Shown here: positions 1-7,612 of the stretch, in pieces
Position numbering within the stretch: the first letter of the stretch is position 1
Layout: every line of letters begins with the position of its first letter
NCBI GenBank assembly: GCA_946542925.1
Contig: CAMNLA010000052.1
Location: forward strand, 1-64,000
Length of the DNA: 64,000 nt
Origin: UBA4363 sp002393965
GTDB taxonomy: Bacteria; Bacteroidota; Bacteroidia; Bacteroidales; Paludibacteraceae
Direction of reading: 5' to 3'
Notes under the pieces: model-generated
The model's database searches: none
What the model was told of the DNA's origin: nothing
The model's input: only the letters and a program-made list of their open reading frames with translations
Translations under genes and position numbers: made by a program

Positions 1-1397
1 TCCAGACCGCTCATCTCAGCATTACCACCGGCATTGTCGGCGATAGGACCGTAAGCGTCAGTAGCCAGCGTGATGCCCAGTGTAGAGAGCATACCAACGG
101 CAGCAATACCGATACCGTACAGACCTTTCTGTATCGCAGTCGGATCCATCGTTGCGTCAAAACCGTTTGCACAGAGGAAGGAAAGGATGATAGCTACACC
201 GACGGTGATGACCGGTATGGCCGTAGAGAGCATGCCAAGACCGATACCGGAGATGATGACGGTCGCAGGTCCTGTCTGTGAACTCTCAGCCACCTTCTTT
301 GTCGGTGCGTAGCTCTGCGATGTATAGTACTCCGTAGCCTGACCGATGATGACACCGGCTGCAAGACCGACAACAACGGAGCAGGAAATACCCAGCCAGT
401 TGTCAATTCCGAGAGCATATAGGATTCCGAATGTCGCAATGGCGTTAAGCACTGCGGCTGTGTTGGTGCCGCGTCCGAGCGCACCGAGCAATTCCTTCAT
501 GCCGGCTTTTTCTTGAGTACGTACCAGGAAGATGCCGACAAGCGAAAGGATAACTCCAACGGCTGCAATGAGCATCGGAGCAAGAATGGCTTTCAACTGC
601 ATGGCTCCTGCGCTTGCGAATGCAGCAGCACCGAGAGCGGCAGTGGAAAGAATCGAACCGGCATAAGACTCGTAAAGGTCCGCACCCATGCCGGCTACGT
701 CACCGACGTTGTCACCGACGTTGTCGGCAATCGTGGCTGGGTTGCGAGGGTCATCCTCAGGGATGCCCGCCTCGGTCTTGCCGACGAGGTCAGCACCTAC
801 GTCAGCAGCCTTGGTATAGATACCACCACCTACACGGGCAAACAATGCCTGGGTTGACGCTCCCATACCGAAGGTCAGCATCGTGGTGGTGATGATGATA
901 AGCTTGTGTCCTGCTATCGCCTCTTCTGGAATGAAGTAGTTCAGGATAAGGAACCATACAGAGACGTCAAGCAATGCAAGACCTACTACCGTAAGACCCA
1001 TAACGGCTCCCGAACGGAACGCTACCTTCAGACCGCTGTTGAGCGATTTCTGAGCGGCATTCGCAGTACGTGCCGAAGCGTAAGTGGCAGTCTTCATACC
1101 GAAGAAACCTGCTAGACCGGAGAAGAAACCTCCGGTCAGGAACGCGAATGGCACCCAGCTGTTCTGCAATCCAAAGTACGCCATTACAGCGAAGAGCACA
1201 GCGAGAACAACAAACACGATCAAGACGACCTTGTACTGCTGCTTCAAATAGGCCATCGCGCCTTTGCGGACACTGAGAGCTATGTCGGCCATAGTCTCCG
1301 TCCCCTCACTTTCCTTCATCATCTGTTTGAAGAAGAAGAAAGCAAATCCCAAGGCAACTACAGAAGCCCCAAGGACTAAATAAACAAGATATTCCAT
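1..1397 (-). CDS. hppA: Membrane-bound ion-translocating pyrophosphatase, 3' truncated by window edge
   Basis: The first 465 residues are visible, from ATG at 1397. The product hydrolyses pyrophosphate and uses the energy to pump H+ or Na+ across the inner membrane. The sequence shows an N-terminal membrane helix (MEYLVYLVLGASVVALGFAF), the substrate-binding motif DVGADLVGK, the following acidic NVGDNVGDVAGMGADL segment, many alternating hydrophobic helices and, near the window edge, the conserved ADNAGGNAEM segment. Family members are about 700 to 750 residues, so roughly the last third lies outside. The residues that separate K+-dependent from K+-independent enzymes, and much of the Na+/H+ evidence, are beyond the edge, so the pumped ion cannot be assigned. 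No promoter motif was recognised upstream. Confidence 0.95.
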   Translation of the reverse strand, partial: MEYLVYLVLGASVVALGFAFFFFKQMMKESEGTETMADIALSVRKGAMAYLKQQYKVVLIVFVVLAVLFAVMAYFGLQNSWVPFAFLTGGFFSGLAGFFGMKTATYASARTANAAQKSLNSGLKVAFRSGAVMGLTVVGLALLDVSVWFLILNYFIPEEAIAGHKLIIITTTMLTFGMGASTQALFARVGGGIYTKAADVGADLVGKTEAGIPEDDPRNPATIADNVGDNVGDVAGMGADLYESYAGSILSTAALGAAAFASAGAMQLKAILAPMLIAAVGVILSLVGIFLVRTQEKAGMKELLGALGRGTNTAAVLNAIATFGILYALGIDNWLGISCSVVVGLAAGVIIGQATEYYTSQSYAPTKKVAESSQTGPATVIISGIGLGMLSTAIPVITVGVAIILSFLCANGFDATMDPTAIQKGLYGIGIAAVGMLSTLGITLATDAYGPIADNAGGNAEMSGL

Positions 1398-1786
1398 TGT
1401 TTAGAGATTATTGAATTGAATTTATTTGTTAAACAAAAAAATGTCCCTAAGCAAACATGCAAAAAAATAGGAACGTCCTTCCACCTCTTTTCCGTAATGT
1501 TCCGTTTGATTTGTCACATGCTGTTTCTGAACGAGGCTAAACAAAACACCTCCAAATCAGCTCTGCAACGTCAACCGAAAGGCAAAAAAACGTCCAAATG
1601 AATTTTTGCAACGCAAAATAAAGGAATTCCTTTCAATATGCCAAATCAACCACAATTTTTATGGTCAAATTATATTTTATATTTTTGTGCGCCGTTCTTC
1701 TTGCGCCGAATGGAAACGTAAAACATCAGGACAATCCTACGGTTGAGAAGAATCCGGCATTCTGACATTTTTTTTATCAACACCTA
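1398..1786. other. Intergenic region between hppA and the DUF4491 gene
   Basis: About 390 bases of AT-rich divergent intergenic DNA. It must hold the promoters of hppA (-) and of the 1787 gene (+). I found no exact TAnnTTTG box in the right place for either gene, no convincing hairpin terminator and no RNA gene. Short open frames here have no recognisable protein features. Confidence 0.5.
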
Positions 1787-2083
1787 ATGGATTTCAACTT
1801 TACAGGTATCATCATCGGCATTTGCTCCTTTCTAATAATAGGTATGTTTCACCCCATTGTTATCAAGGCGGAATACTATTTCGGGAAAAAAATCTGGCCA
1901 CTCTTTGCTCTCGTAGGAGTTGCAATGCTGCTCTGTTCATTTCTCATTTCGAACAATCTTGTCTCCACTCTGCTCGGCATCCTGGCATGCTCCCTTTTCT
2001 GGAGCATCCTCGAACTCTTCCAACAGGAAAAGAGGGTGGAGAAGGGGTGGTTCCCGAAAAATCCAAAACGTAAAAAAAAATAA
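1787..2083 (+). CDS. DUF4491 family small membrane protein
   Basis: 98 residues. It matches the Bacteroidota-specific DUF4491 pattern: an N-terminal NFTGIIIGI helix, the conserved block IIGMFHPIVIKAEYYFGKK, two further hydrophobic segments (about 37-52 and 56-72), and a basic tail ending in a lysine run. It probably spans the inner membrane three times. Function is not known for this family. It stands alone between the divergent pyrophosphatase gene and the IMP dehydrogenase gene, and no terminator hairpin follows it. Assignment rests on remembered family pattern; the reading frame itself is convincing because of the conserved HPIVIKAEYYFG block. Confidence 0.8.
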   Translation: MDFNFTGIIIGICSFLIIGMFHPIVIKAEYYFGKKIWPLFALVGVAMLLCSFLISNNLVSTLLGILACSLFWSILELFQQEKRVEKGWFPKNPKRKKK

Positions 2084-2098
2084 AACGCTATGGCTACC

Positions 2099-2156
2099 TT
2101 CCTCCATCCCCTCCATCCCCTCCATCCCTTCCATCCCTTCCATCCCCTCCATCTCG
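2099..2156. repeat. Short 9-bp-period tandem repeat (CCATCCCCT type)
   Basis: About six imperfect copies of a 9-base unit alternating CCATCCCCT and CCATCCCTT, starting 16 bases after the DUF4491 stop codon. All variation is C/T at one position, as expected for slippage-prone minisatellites. It lies in the 3' untranslated region of that gene and upstream of the IMP dehydrogenase promoter. Confidence 0.85.
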
Positions 2157-2304
2157 GAGGTTGGGAAATAGGACGACATGGCTCTTTTTTGCACATAGAA
2201 CCGTGTGATTACAGCATCTGAAATGCATACATGTAAATGAACTGTTGTAATTGAATATTAAAAACCAAATCCGTCGGACACTATGAAATCGTGTAAAAAA
2301 TCAT

Positions 2305-2312
2305 TATTTTTG
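2305..2312 (+). promoter_or_regulatory. -7 promoter box for IMP dehydrogenase gene
   Basis: TATTTTTG matches the Bacteroidota -7 consensus TAnnTTTG and lies 34 bases before the ATG at 2347. No exact -33 TTTG was seen at the usual spacing. Confidence 0.6.
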
Positions 2313-2346
2313 CACAATTTATAACCTAAGGAATGTAGATAACGCC

Positions 2347-3846
2347 ATGGCAAAGTTTCTCAACGAAGTATCTAGAACATTTAGCGAGTACCTTCTCATA
2401 CCGGGATTCACTTCCAAAAAGTGCATCCCCTCTTCCGTCGATCTGAAAACTCCTTTAGTCAAGTTCAAAAGGGGAGAGGAGCCATCACTCCATCTCAACA
2501 TCCCTTTCGTCTCTGCCATTATGCAGTCCGTCTCCGACGACGGAATGGCTGTTGCTTTGGCCAAGAACGGCGGCATGTCCTTCATCTTCGGCTCTCAGAG
2601 CATCGAATCTCAGGCCGAAATGGTCAGAAAGGTCAAAAGCTATAAATCGGGATTCGTTGTCTCCAGAGCCAATCTCACTCCGGACGCTACCATCGCCGAC
2701 GCCATCGCTCTGAAGGCAAAGACAGGATTCTCTACCTTCGGCATCACCGAAGATGGTACCTCCAACGGAAAACTGCTGGGCATCCTCACCGGACGCGACT
2801 ACCGACCGAACCGCGACCCGGAAGATATGCCGGTGAAGAATTTTATGACTCCGTTCGAGAAACTGATCTATGCCGAGAATGGCATTTCTCTCAACCAGGC
2901 CAACGATATCATCTGGGATAACAAACTGAACTGCCTCCCAATCATTGATAAGGAACAGCACCTCTGCTATTTCGTTTTCCGTAAGGACTACGAAAGCCAT
3001 AAGGAATATCCGCTGGAACTCTCGGACGAACATAAGAAACTCATTGTCGGTGCCGGGATCAATACCAGAGACTACAAGGAACGCGTCCCTGCTCTCGTGG
3101 AGGCAGGCGTGGATGCCGTATGCATGGACTCCTCTGATGGCTATTCCATCTGGCAGAAAGAGACTCTCGACTGGATACGCGCCACCTACGGCGATAAAGT
3201 GAAGGTGGGAGCCGGCAATGTGGTGGACCGCGAAGGATTCAACTATCTCGCCGAAGCCGGAGCCGACTTTATCAAGATTGGCGTGGGAGGTGGATCCATC
3301 TGCATCACACGCGAACAGAAAGGAATCGGACGTGGACAGGCTACCGCCGTCATCGAGGTAGCGGCCGCTCGCGACGAGTACTTCCAGAAAACAGGTGTCT
3401 ATATCCCTATCTGCTCCGACGGCGGTCTCGTTCAGGACTACCACATGGTTCTCGCTCTTGCGATGGGGGCTGATTTTCTCATGATGGGTCGCTACTTCGC
3501 ACGTTTCGACGAGAGCCCGACGCGCAAATTGCTGGTCGGTGGCAATTACGTGAAGGAATACTGGGGCGAAGGGTCGAACCGGGCACGTAACTGGCAACGC
3601 TACGACATGGGTGGCGAGACACACCTCAAGTTCGAAGAAGGGGTGGACAGCTACGTCCCGTACGCAGGATCCCTCAAGTCAAACCTCGACCTCACTCTCG
3701 GCAAGATCAAAGCGACGATGTGCAGTTGCGGCGTGACCAATCTCACCGAACTGAAGAACGATGCGAAGATCACCCTCGTCTCCTCTACGTCCATCGTCGA
3801 GGGGGGTGCCCACGACGTGATCGTCAAACAACCACACAACAACTGA
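2347..3846 (+). CDS. guaB: IMP dehydrogenase, Tritrichomonas-type subfamily
   Basis: 499 residues. It oxidises IMP to XMP with NAD+, the committed step of GMP synthesis. The (beta/alpha)8 barrel is interrupted by a CBS-pair region at about residues 95-215. The catalytic cysteine is Cys319 in GVGGGSICITREQKGIGRGQ. The mobile-flap dyad is Arg418-Tyr419 in NWQRYD, and the tail holds FEEGVDSYVPYAG and SIVEGGAHDV. These motifs and their residue numbers match what I recall of the Tritrichomonas foetus enzyme and differ from the usual bacterial loop (SICTTR..GVGVPQ). The gene is monocistronic, with a strong bidirectional terminator after it. Whether a conventional guaB also exists in this genome is unknown. 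Confidence 0.93.
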   Translation: MAKFLNEVSRTFSEYLLIPGFTSKKCIPSSVDLKTPLVKFKRGEEPSLHLNIPFVSAIMQSVSDDGMAVALAKNGGMSFIFGSQSIESQAEMVRKVKSYKSGFVVSRANLTPDATIADAIALKAKTGFSTFGITEDGTSNGKLLGILTGRDYRPNRDPEDMPVKNFMTPFEKLIYAENGISLNQANDIIWDNKLNCLPIIDKEQHLCYFVFRKDYESHKEYPLELSDEHKKLIVGAGINTRDYKERVPALVEAGVDAVCMDSSDGYSIWQKETLDWIRATYGDKVKVGAGNVVDREGFNYLAEAGADFIKIGVGGGSICITREQKGIGRGQATAVIEVAAARDEYFQKTGVYIPICSDGGLVQDYHMVLALAMGADFLMMGRYFARFDESPTRKLLVGGNYVKEYWGEGSNRARNWQRYDMGGETHLKFEEGVDSYVPYAGSLKSNLDLTLGKIKATMCSCGVTNLTELKNDAKITLVSSTSIVEGGAHDVIVKQPHNN

Positions 3847-3896
3847 ACCCCGATAGGGTAGGACGCTAACAAATACCCCCGTCCCGACCCAGTCTT

Positions 3897-3950
3897 TTAT
3901 TATAGACGAAAGCCCCGGTTGGAATCAACCGGGGCTTTCGTCTATAATAA
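3897..3950. terminator. Bidirectional intrinsic terminator between guaB and the PUR gene
   Basis: A perfect 24-bp inverted repeat (3897-3920 with 3927-3950) around a 6-base loop. The GC core AAGCCCCGGTT is flanked by A/T-rich ends. It sits between the convergent ends of guaB (+) and the PUR gene (-), so it can terminate both. Confidence 0.9.
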
Positions 3951-3981
3951 TGTCTGAATTATTTCGACTGTTCGTGTCCGA

Positions 3982-4422
3982 TTACTCGAATTCCTCCATC
4001 TTGAATTCCGACAACGTCTCCTGCTGATCTTCCGCAACACTACCATCCGTTACCGTCTGATCTGCTGTCGCATCGCCGTAGTCGTTCTTGTACTCGTTTC
4101 CGACACGCTCACTCTTGTACTCATAGTGATTCTCCGTGACCGGATCCTCACGACGGATAAAACCCATCACATCACTGATGCCGTCTTCGAATTTCTCAAA
4201 GTCCTCTCTGTACAGAAAAATCTTATGCTTCTCGTATGATACCTGAGCATTCTCGTCATATCCGGATATGATCTTCTTGCTCTCGGTGATGGCCAAATAC
4301 ATCTCACCCTTTCTGTTGCGTTTGACATCCAGATAATAAATCCTCTTTCCCGCCTTGATGGAACGAGAATAGATTATTTCCTGGTCTTTCGAATCTCTTG
4401 TTTTAGAATTAAAATCATCCAT
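3982..4422 (-). CDS. DUF3276 / PUR-domain nucleic-acid-binding protein
   Basis: 146 residues with a single PUR repeat in the first ~85 residues (EIIYSRSIKAGKRIYYLDVK, then GEMYLAITESKK and KHKIFLYREDFEKF). The C-terminal third is acidic and probably disordered (TADQTVTDGSVAEDQQETL). Bacterial PUR-alpha homologues bind single-stranded DNA or RNA and are conserved in Bacteroidota and spirochaetes; the target here is unknown. The gene is divergent from nusB across 155 bases that hold an AT-rich ACAAACATTTGT-like palindrome near 4478-4489, a possible shared control site. The start is the ATG at 4422; there is no alternative upstream. Confidence 0.85.
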   Translation of the reverse strand: MDDFNSKTRDSKDQEIIYSRSIKAGKRIYYLDVKRNRKGEMYLAITESKKIISGYDENAQVSYEKHKIFLYREDFEKFEDGISDVMGFIRREDPVTENHYEYKSERVGNEYKNDYGDATADQTVTDGSVAEDQQETLSEFKMEEFE

Positions 4423-4533
4423 TAGTCATCAATTTTAAAATTAAACTCCCAAATTTCACTCATTTTTTGCAAACAAACAAACATTTGTTTTGATAAAATA
4501 CGTTTTTGTTTCGATATATGACGCAACTTTTTC

Positions 4534-4541
4534 TATCTTTG
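4534..4541 (+). promoter_or_regulatory. -7 promoter box for nusB
   Basis: TATCTTTG matches TAnnTTTG. It lies downstream of the first in-frame ATG-type codon near 4506, so the transcript starts after that codon. This supports the ATG at 4578 as the true nusB start. A TTTG at 4505-4508 is a possible -33 element with slightly long spacing. Confidence 0.7.
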
Positions 4542-4577
4542 TGGACGTTTATCACACATAAAAAGTTCACTGACAAA

Positions 4578-5519
4578 ATGATTAACCGCTCATTGCTTCG
4601 AATCAAGGTTTTACAGGTATTATACGCCTATCTGAAAAATCCGGCCCCATCACCCTCTGCCGCAATGAAGGAGTTCCGCTTCAGTCTCGACCAGACCTAT
4701 AGCCTCTATCATTACCTCTTGCTGCTTATCTGTGATACAACTGCCTACGCCGCCCAGAAACTGGAGAATGCACGTCACAAGAACCTTGCAACAGAAGAGG
4801 ATCTTCATCCCAATACTCGCTTCGTCGACAATGCCTTCGCTGCCCAACTTGCGAAGAATAAAGACCTGCTCGAATATATCAAGGAACATAAGTTCTCCTG
4901 GACCGAAAGCTACCCAGAAGTGGTGCGCAACATCTACGAACAGATTACTGCCTCCGAACTCTATCAGAATTATATGGCTCAGGACTCCTCGTCCTACAAT
5001 GATGATAAGGAATTCTGGCGCTCCTGCATGCACGAGTTCATTCCCGAGAATCAGGAACTGACCAAGATGATGGAGGATTACTCCATCTATTGGAACGATG
5101 ACCTCAATATCGTCCTGAGTTTCGTACTCAAGACCATCCGACGCTTCGAACAGGAAAGCGGCGCTGACTACCAACTGCTGCCGAAGTTCCGCGACGACGA
5201 GGATCTGGACTATGCCGAGAAACTTTACCGAATCGCCATGGAGAACGCAGAGGAATACACGCAACTCATCGACGGACATACGAAGAACTGGGACGTGGAA
5301 CGCATCTCCTTCATGGACCGAACCATCATGGTGATGGCAGTGACCGAAATCATCAATTTCCCAACCATCCCCGTGAACGTCACCCTCAACGAATACATCG
5401 AACTGGCAAGAGATTACTCTTCCGAAAAAAGCCCTTCGTTCATCAACGGCATTCTCGATAATATCGTGACCAAACTCACGAACGAGAACAAAATCATGAA
5501 AGCAAAGATCATTAAATAA
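4578..5519 (+). CDS. nusB: Transcription antitermination factor NusB, long Bacteroidota form
   Basis: 313 residues from ATG 4578 (MINRSLLRIKVLQVLYAY). NusB binds boxA RNA with S10 and promotes antitermination in rRNA operons. The C-terminal ~130 residues carry the NusB fold signature (WDVERISFMDRTIMVMAVTEI, then FPTIPVNVTLNEYIELARDYSSEKSPSFINGILD). The N-terminal half is an extension found in Bacteroidota NusB proteins and absent from the ~140-residue E. coli protein. The frame is open 24 codons further upstream, but the -7 promoter box lies inside that extension, so the longer start is unlikely. yajC follows after 31 bases and is probably in the same operon. Confidence 0.92.
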   Translation: MINRSLLRIKVLQVLYAYLKNPAPSPSAAMKEFRFSLDQTYSLYHYLLLLICDTTAYAAQKLENARHKNLATEEDLHPNTRFVDNAFAAQLAKNKDLLEYIKEHKFSWTESYPEVVRNIYEQITASELYQNYMAQDSSSYNDDKEFWRSCMHEFIPENQELTKMMEDYSIYWNDDLNIVLSFVLKTIRRFEQESGADYQLLPKFRDDEDLDYAEKLYRIAMENAEEYTQLIDGHTKNWDVERISFMDRTIMVMAVTEIINFPTIPVNVTLNEYIELARDYSSEKSPSFINGILDNIVTKLTNENKIMKAKIIK

Positions 5520-5550
5520 TAATTCGATAATCATAACAAACAACCTAACA

Positions 5551-5856
5551 ATGCAACTCAACATTTTACTAGAGACAACTGGACAAAGTGGAATCTCATC
5601 AATCGTCATGATCGTCCTCATGATCGTGGTGTTCTATTTCTTCCTGATTCGCCCTCAGAAAAAACGCCAGAAGGAAATACAGGAATTCCAGAATTCAGTC
5701 AAGAACGGCACCAAGGTCGTAACCTCCGGCGGAATCTACGGAACAGTAAAAGATGTGAAGGATAAATATTTCATTGTCGAAATAGCAGACAACGTCCGCA
5801 TCTCAGTGGATAAGGCAAGTGTGTTCGCCGTTCCTGCTACCGAGGAGAAGAAGTAA
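5551..5856 (+). CDS. yajC: Preprotein translocase subunit YajC
   Basis: 101 residues. One membrane helix (about 16-34, GISSIVMIVLMIVVFYFFLI) is followed by the diagnostic RPQKKRQKE cytosolic motif and a small beta domain (GTKVVTSGGIYGTVKDV). YajC associates with SecDF and the SecYEG channel in the inner membrane. It follows nusB closely, the usual order in this phylum. Two hairpins after the stop codon separate it from the YbbR-like gene. Confidence 0.93.
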   Translation: MQLNILLETTGQSGISSIVMIVLMIVVFYFFLIRPQKKRQKEIQEFQNSVKNGTKVVTSGGIYGTVKDVKDKYFIVEIADNVRISVDKASVFAVPATEEKK

Positions 5857-5877
5857 TCTCACTCACGACAACATATC

Positions 5878-5920
5878 CTCTCTCTCAATTAACATAAGGT
5901 AGGAGAGAGGCTTCTCTTTT
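5878..5920 (+). terminator. Probable terminator after yajC
   Basis: CCTCTCTC pairs with GAGAGAGG across a ~16-base loop and is followed by CTTCTCTTTT. It is a moderately strong intrinsic terminator at the end of the nusB-yajC unit. Confidence 0.55.
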
Positions 5921-5927
5921 GATTTTT

Positions 5928-5994
5928 AAATCTGTTCCGCTGTTTACGCCCTGACCATCCGTTCAGGAACATGGAGAGGAACAGATTTTTTTTC
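5928..5994 (+). terminator. Large stem-loop with U tract upstream of the YbbR-like gene
   Basis: AAATCTGTTCC (5928-5938) is complementary to GGAACAGATTT (5978-5988), followed by a run of T. The 39-base loop can itself fold (CCTGA with TCAGG). It could be a second yajC terminator or an attenuator in the leader of the YbbR-like gene, whose ATG is 39 bases further on. Confidence 0.55.
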
Positions 5995-6026
5995 ATGCAC
6001 GATTTCAGTATCTCATTTCGACAGTT

Positions 6027-6995
6027 ATGAACCGCTCAGCAACACAGAAGAAACGCTTGATTACGGGAAACGCATTCCTCTTCTTCCTGTTCCTGGTCAT
6101 TTCGGCTTTCCTCTGGTTTCTGTTTGCCCTAAGTAAGAAGTATGTCGTGGAACTGGACGTTCCCGTCCAATACGTCAATGCTCCACAGGAGTATCTGCTC
6201 ACGACATCACTGCCGAAGAAGATCAAGGCAAATATCCGCGACGTCGGATTCAACGAGTTCGTGGCTCACTTTTTCTCTAAGGATAGCGTACCGATTCTCA
6301 TCGACCTGGCAGAACGGTTCGATACGACACGACACGATTTTATCATTCACCAGGGAGAACTGACAAAAATGATTTCTGCTCGGTTGACCACTTCGGCGGA
6401 AATCCAGGATTGTTATCCGCGATATATTTATGTTAAATACGAACGTCTCTATCCCAAAGAGGTGAAAGTCCGGCTACGCTCCGATATCCAACTGGCTGAC
6501 CAGTACGATTTCAACGGACCGATACGCCTGACCCCACAGTCCGTCGTGGTCTATGCCCCTCTGTCTATGCTCGACAGCATTCGCAATGTCGAAACCGAAA
6601 TGGTATCGCTCAGAAGTGTCAAGAGCAACCAGCAACGGACCGTACGACTCTCCACTCCGTCGTCAGTACGATGCGTGCCTGCTAACGTGACCATGAATTT
6701 CAATGTGAAACAGTTCACGGAAAAGACCATCTCAATAACCATCGAAGGGAAGAACGTGCCACGAGGCTATATCCTGCGCACGTTCCCCGCACATGTCCAG
6801 GTGAAGTTCAACGTCGATCTTAAGGATTACGATAGCATTCAACAGGAGGATATACGCGTCTTCGCTGATTATCGCTCTGTCAACGATAGCATACGCTATT
6901 GCCCAGTTACGGCAGTAAGCGCCAATCCGAATATACGAAACCTGAAGGTTGTTCCTTCTTCCGTCGAATACATCCTTGAACAGAAAATACATTAA
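6027..6995 (+). CDS. YbbR-like (CdaR-type) domain protein
   Basis: 322 residues. A basic N-terminus (NRSATQKKRLITG) precedes one membrane helix at about 16-36 (AFLFFLFLVISAFLWFLFAL), then the protein is predicted to be outside the membrane with repeated YbbR beta modules (for example VELDVPVQYVNAPQ, VKVRLRSDIQLADQYD, ISITIEGKNVPRGY). In Firmicutes YbbR/CdaR regulates the diadenylate cyclase CdaA, but no cyclase gene is adjacent here, so the role is not established. Its 3' end overlaps coaE, a pairing I recall as common in Bacteroidales. Confidence 0.82.
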   Translation: MNRSATQKKRLITGNAFLFFLFLVISAFLWFLFALSKKYVVELDVPVQYVNAPQEYLLTTSLPKKIKANIRDVGFNEFVAHFFSKDSVPILIDLAERFDTTRHDFIIHQGELTKMISARLTTSAEIQDCYPRYIYVKYERLYPKEVKVRLRSDIQLADQYDFNGPIRLTPQSVVVYAPLSMLDSIRNVETEMVSLRSVKSNQQRTVRLSTPSSVRCVPANVTMNFNVKQFTEKTISITIEGKNVPRGYILRTFPAHVQVKFNVDLKDYDSIQQEDIRVFADYRSVNDSIRYCPVTAVSANPNIRNLKVVPSSVEYILEQKIH

Positions 6996-7575
6996 AATAG
7001 GAATAACAGGGGGCATCGGAAGCGGCAAGTCTCAGGTGTCTCATCTCATTCGTACAATGGGATTCCCCGTCTATGACGCTGATACCGAGTCCAAACGGCT
7101 GTGTCGCGAATCCGCCTCTCTGCGCATGGCCCTCCAAGATGAGTTCGGGAATATCTACCTGGACAACGGAGAACTGAACCGACAGAAGTTCGCCGAGATA
7201 ATCTTCTCCGATAAGGAAAAGCGACTCCGGGCCAATGACCTCATCCATCCGGCTGTCCAGAACGATTTTCTCGCCTGGACCGAGAGACAGGGCGCCTCGT
7301 TCGTATTCGTCGAGAGCGCTATCCTCCTGGAGAGTATCCTGAAGAAGGCAGTGGACATGGTTATCGTCGTTACCGCCGACAAGTCCGAACGGATAACTCG
7401 TATCCTCCTGCGTGATAAATGCTCAAGGAAGATGGCAGCACGACGAATCAATAGCCAGATGGACGATGACACACGGATCGCTCAGGCAGACTATATTATC
7501 CGTAACAATAACAGAGACTTGGTGATTCCCCAGGTGGAGAGAATCGTTCGCGAGTTGACCGGATGCTGCCGCTGA
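6976..7575 (+). CDS. coaE: Dephospho-CoA kinase, non-ATG start
   Basis: About 199 residues. It phosphorylates dephospho-CoA, the last step of coenzyme A synthesis. The P-loop GITGGIGSGKS is complete and is followed by the family motifs YDADTESKRL, LIHPAVQNDF and ESAILLES, and by the RITRILLRD region near the C-terminus. There is no ATG in frame between the preceding stop and the P-loop. Possible starts are TTG 6976 (used here), TTG 6949, or even ATT 6991, which overlaps the stop codon of the YbbR-like gene. Any of these overlaps ybbR by 5 to 47 bases, suggesting translational coupling. The gene is convergent with the rlmD-type gene, with only 37 bases between and no clear terminator. Confidence 0.9.
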   Translation: MNRKYIKIGITGGIGSGKSQVSHLIRTMGFPVYDADTESKRLCRESASLRMALQDEFGNIYLDNGELNRQKFAEIIFSDKEKRLRANDLIHPAVQNDFLAWTERQGASFVFVESAILLESILKKAVDMVIVVTADKSERITRILLRDKCSRKMAARRINSQMDDDTRIAQADYIIRNNNRDLVIPQVERIVRELTGCCR

Positions 7576-7612
7576 CGTTTTTTTTCGATATACAAAGTGT
7601 CAGGATGAAATC

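Noticed and set aside
1..1397. Assigning the ion pumped by the pyrophosphatase (Na+ or H+)
   Set aside because: The K+-dependence residues and several ion-gate residues lie beyond the window edge.
2485..3624. A 379-codon open frame on the minus strand
   Set aside because: It is antisense to the IMP dehydrogenase gene, which has complete family motifs; the antisense product has no recognisable domain and the frame is kept open by codon bias.
4506..4577. N-terminal extension of NusB
   Set aside because: The TATCTTTG promoter box lies within it and family alignment begins at MINRSLLRIKVLQ.
4650..5621. A 323-codon minus-strand frame
   Set aside because: Antisense to nusB and the start of yajC; low-complexity I/V/L-rich translation and no promoter or family pattern.
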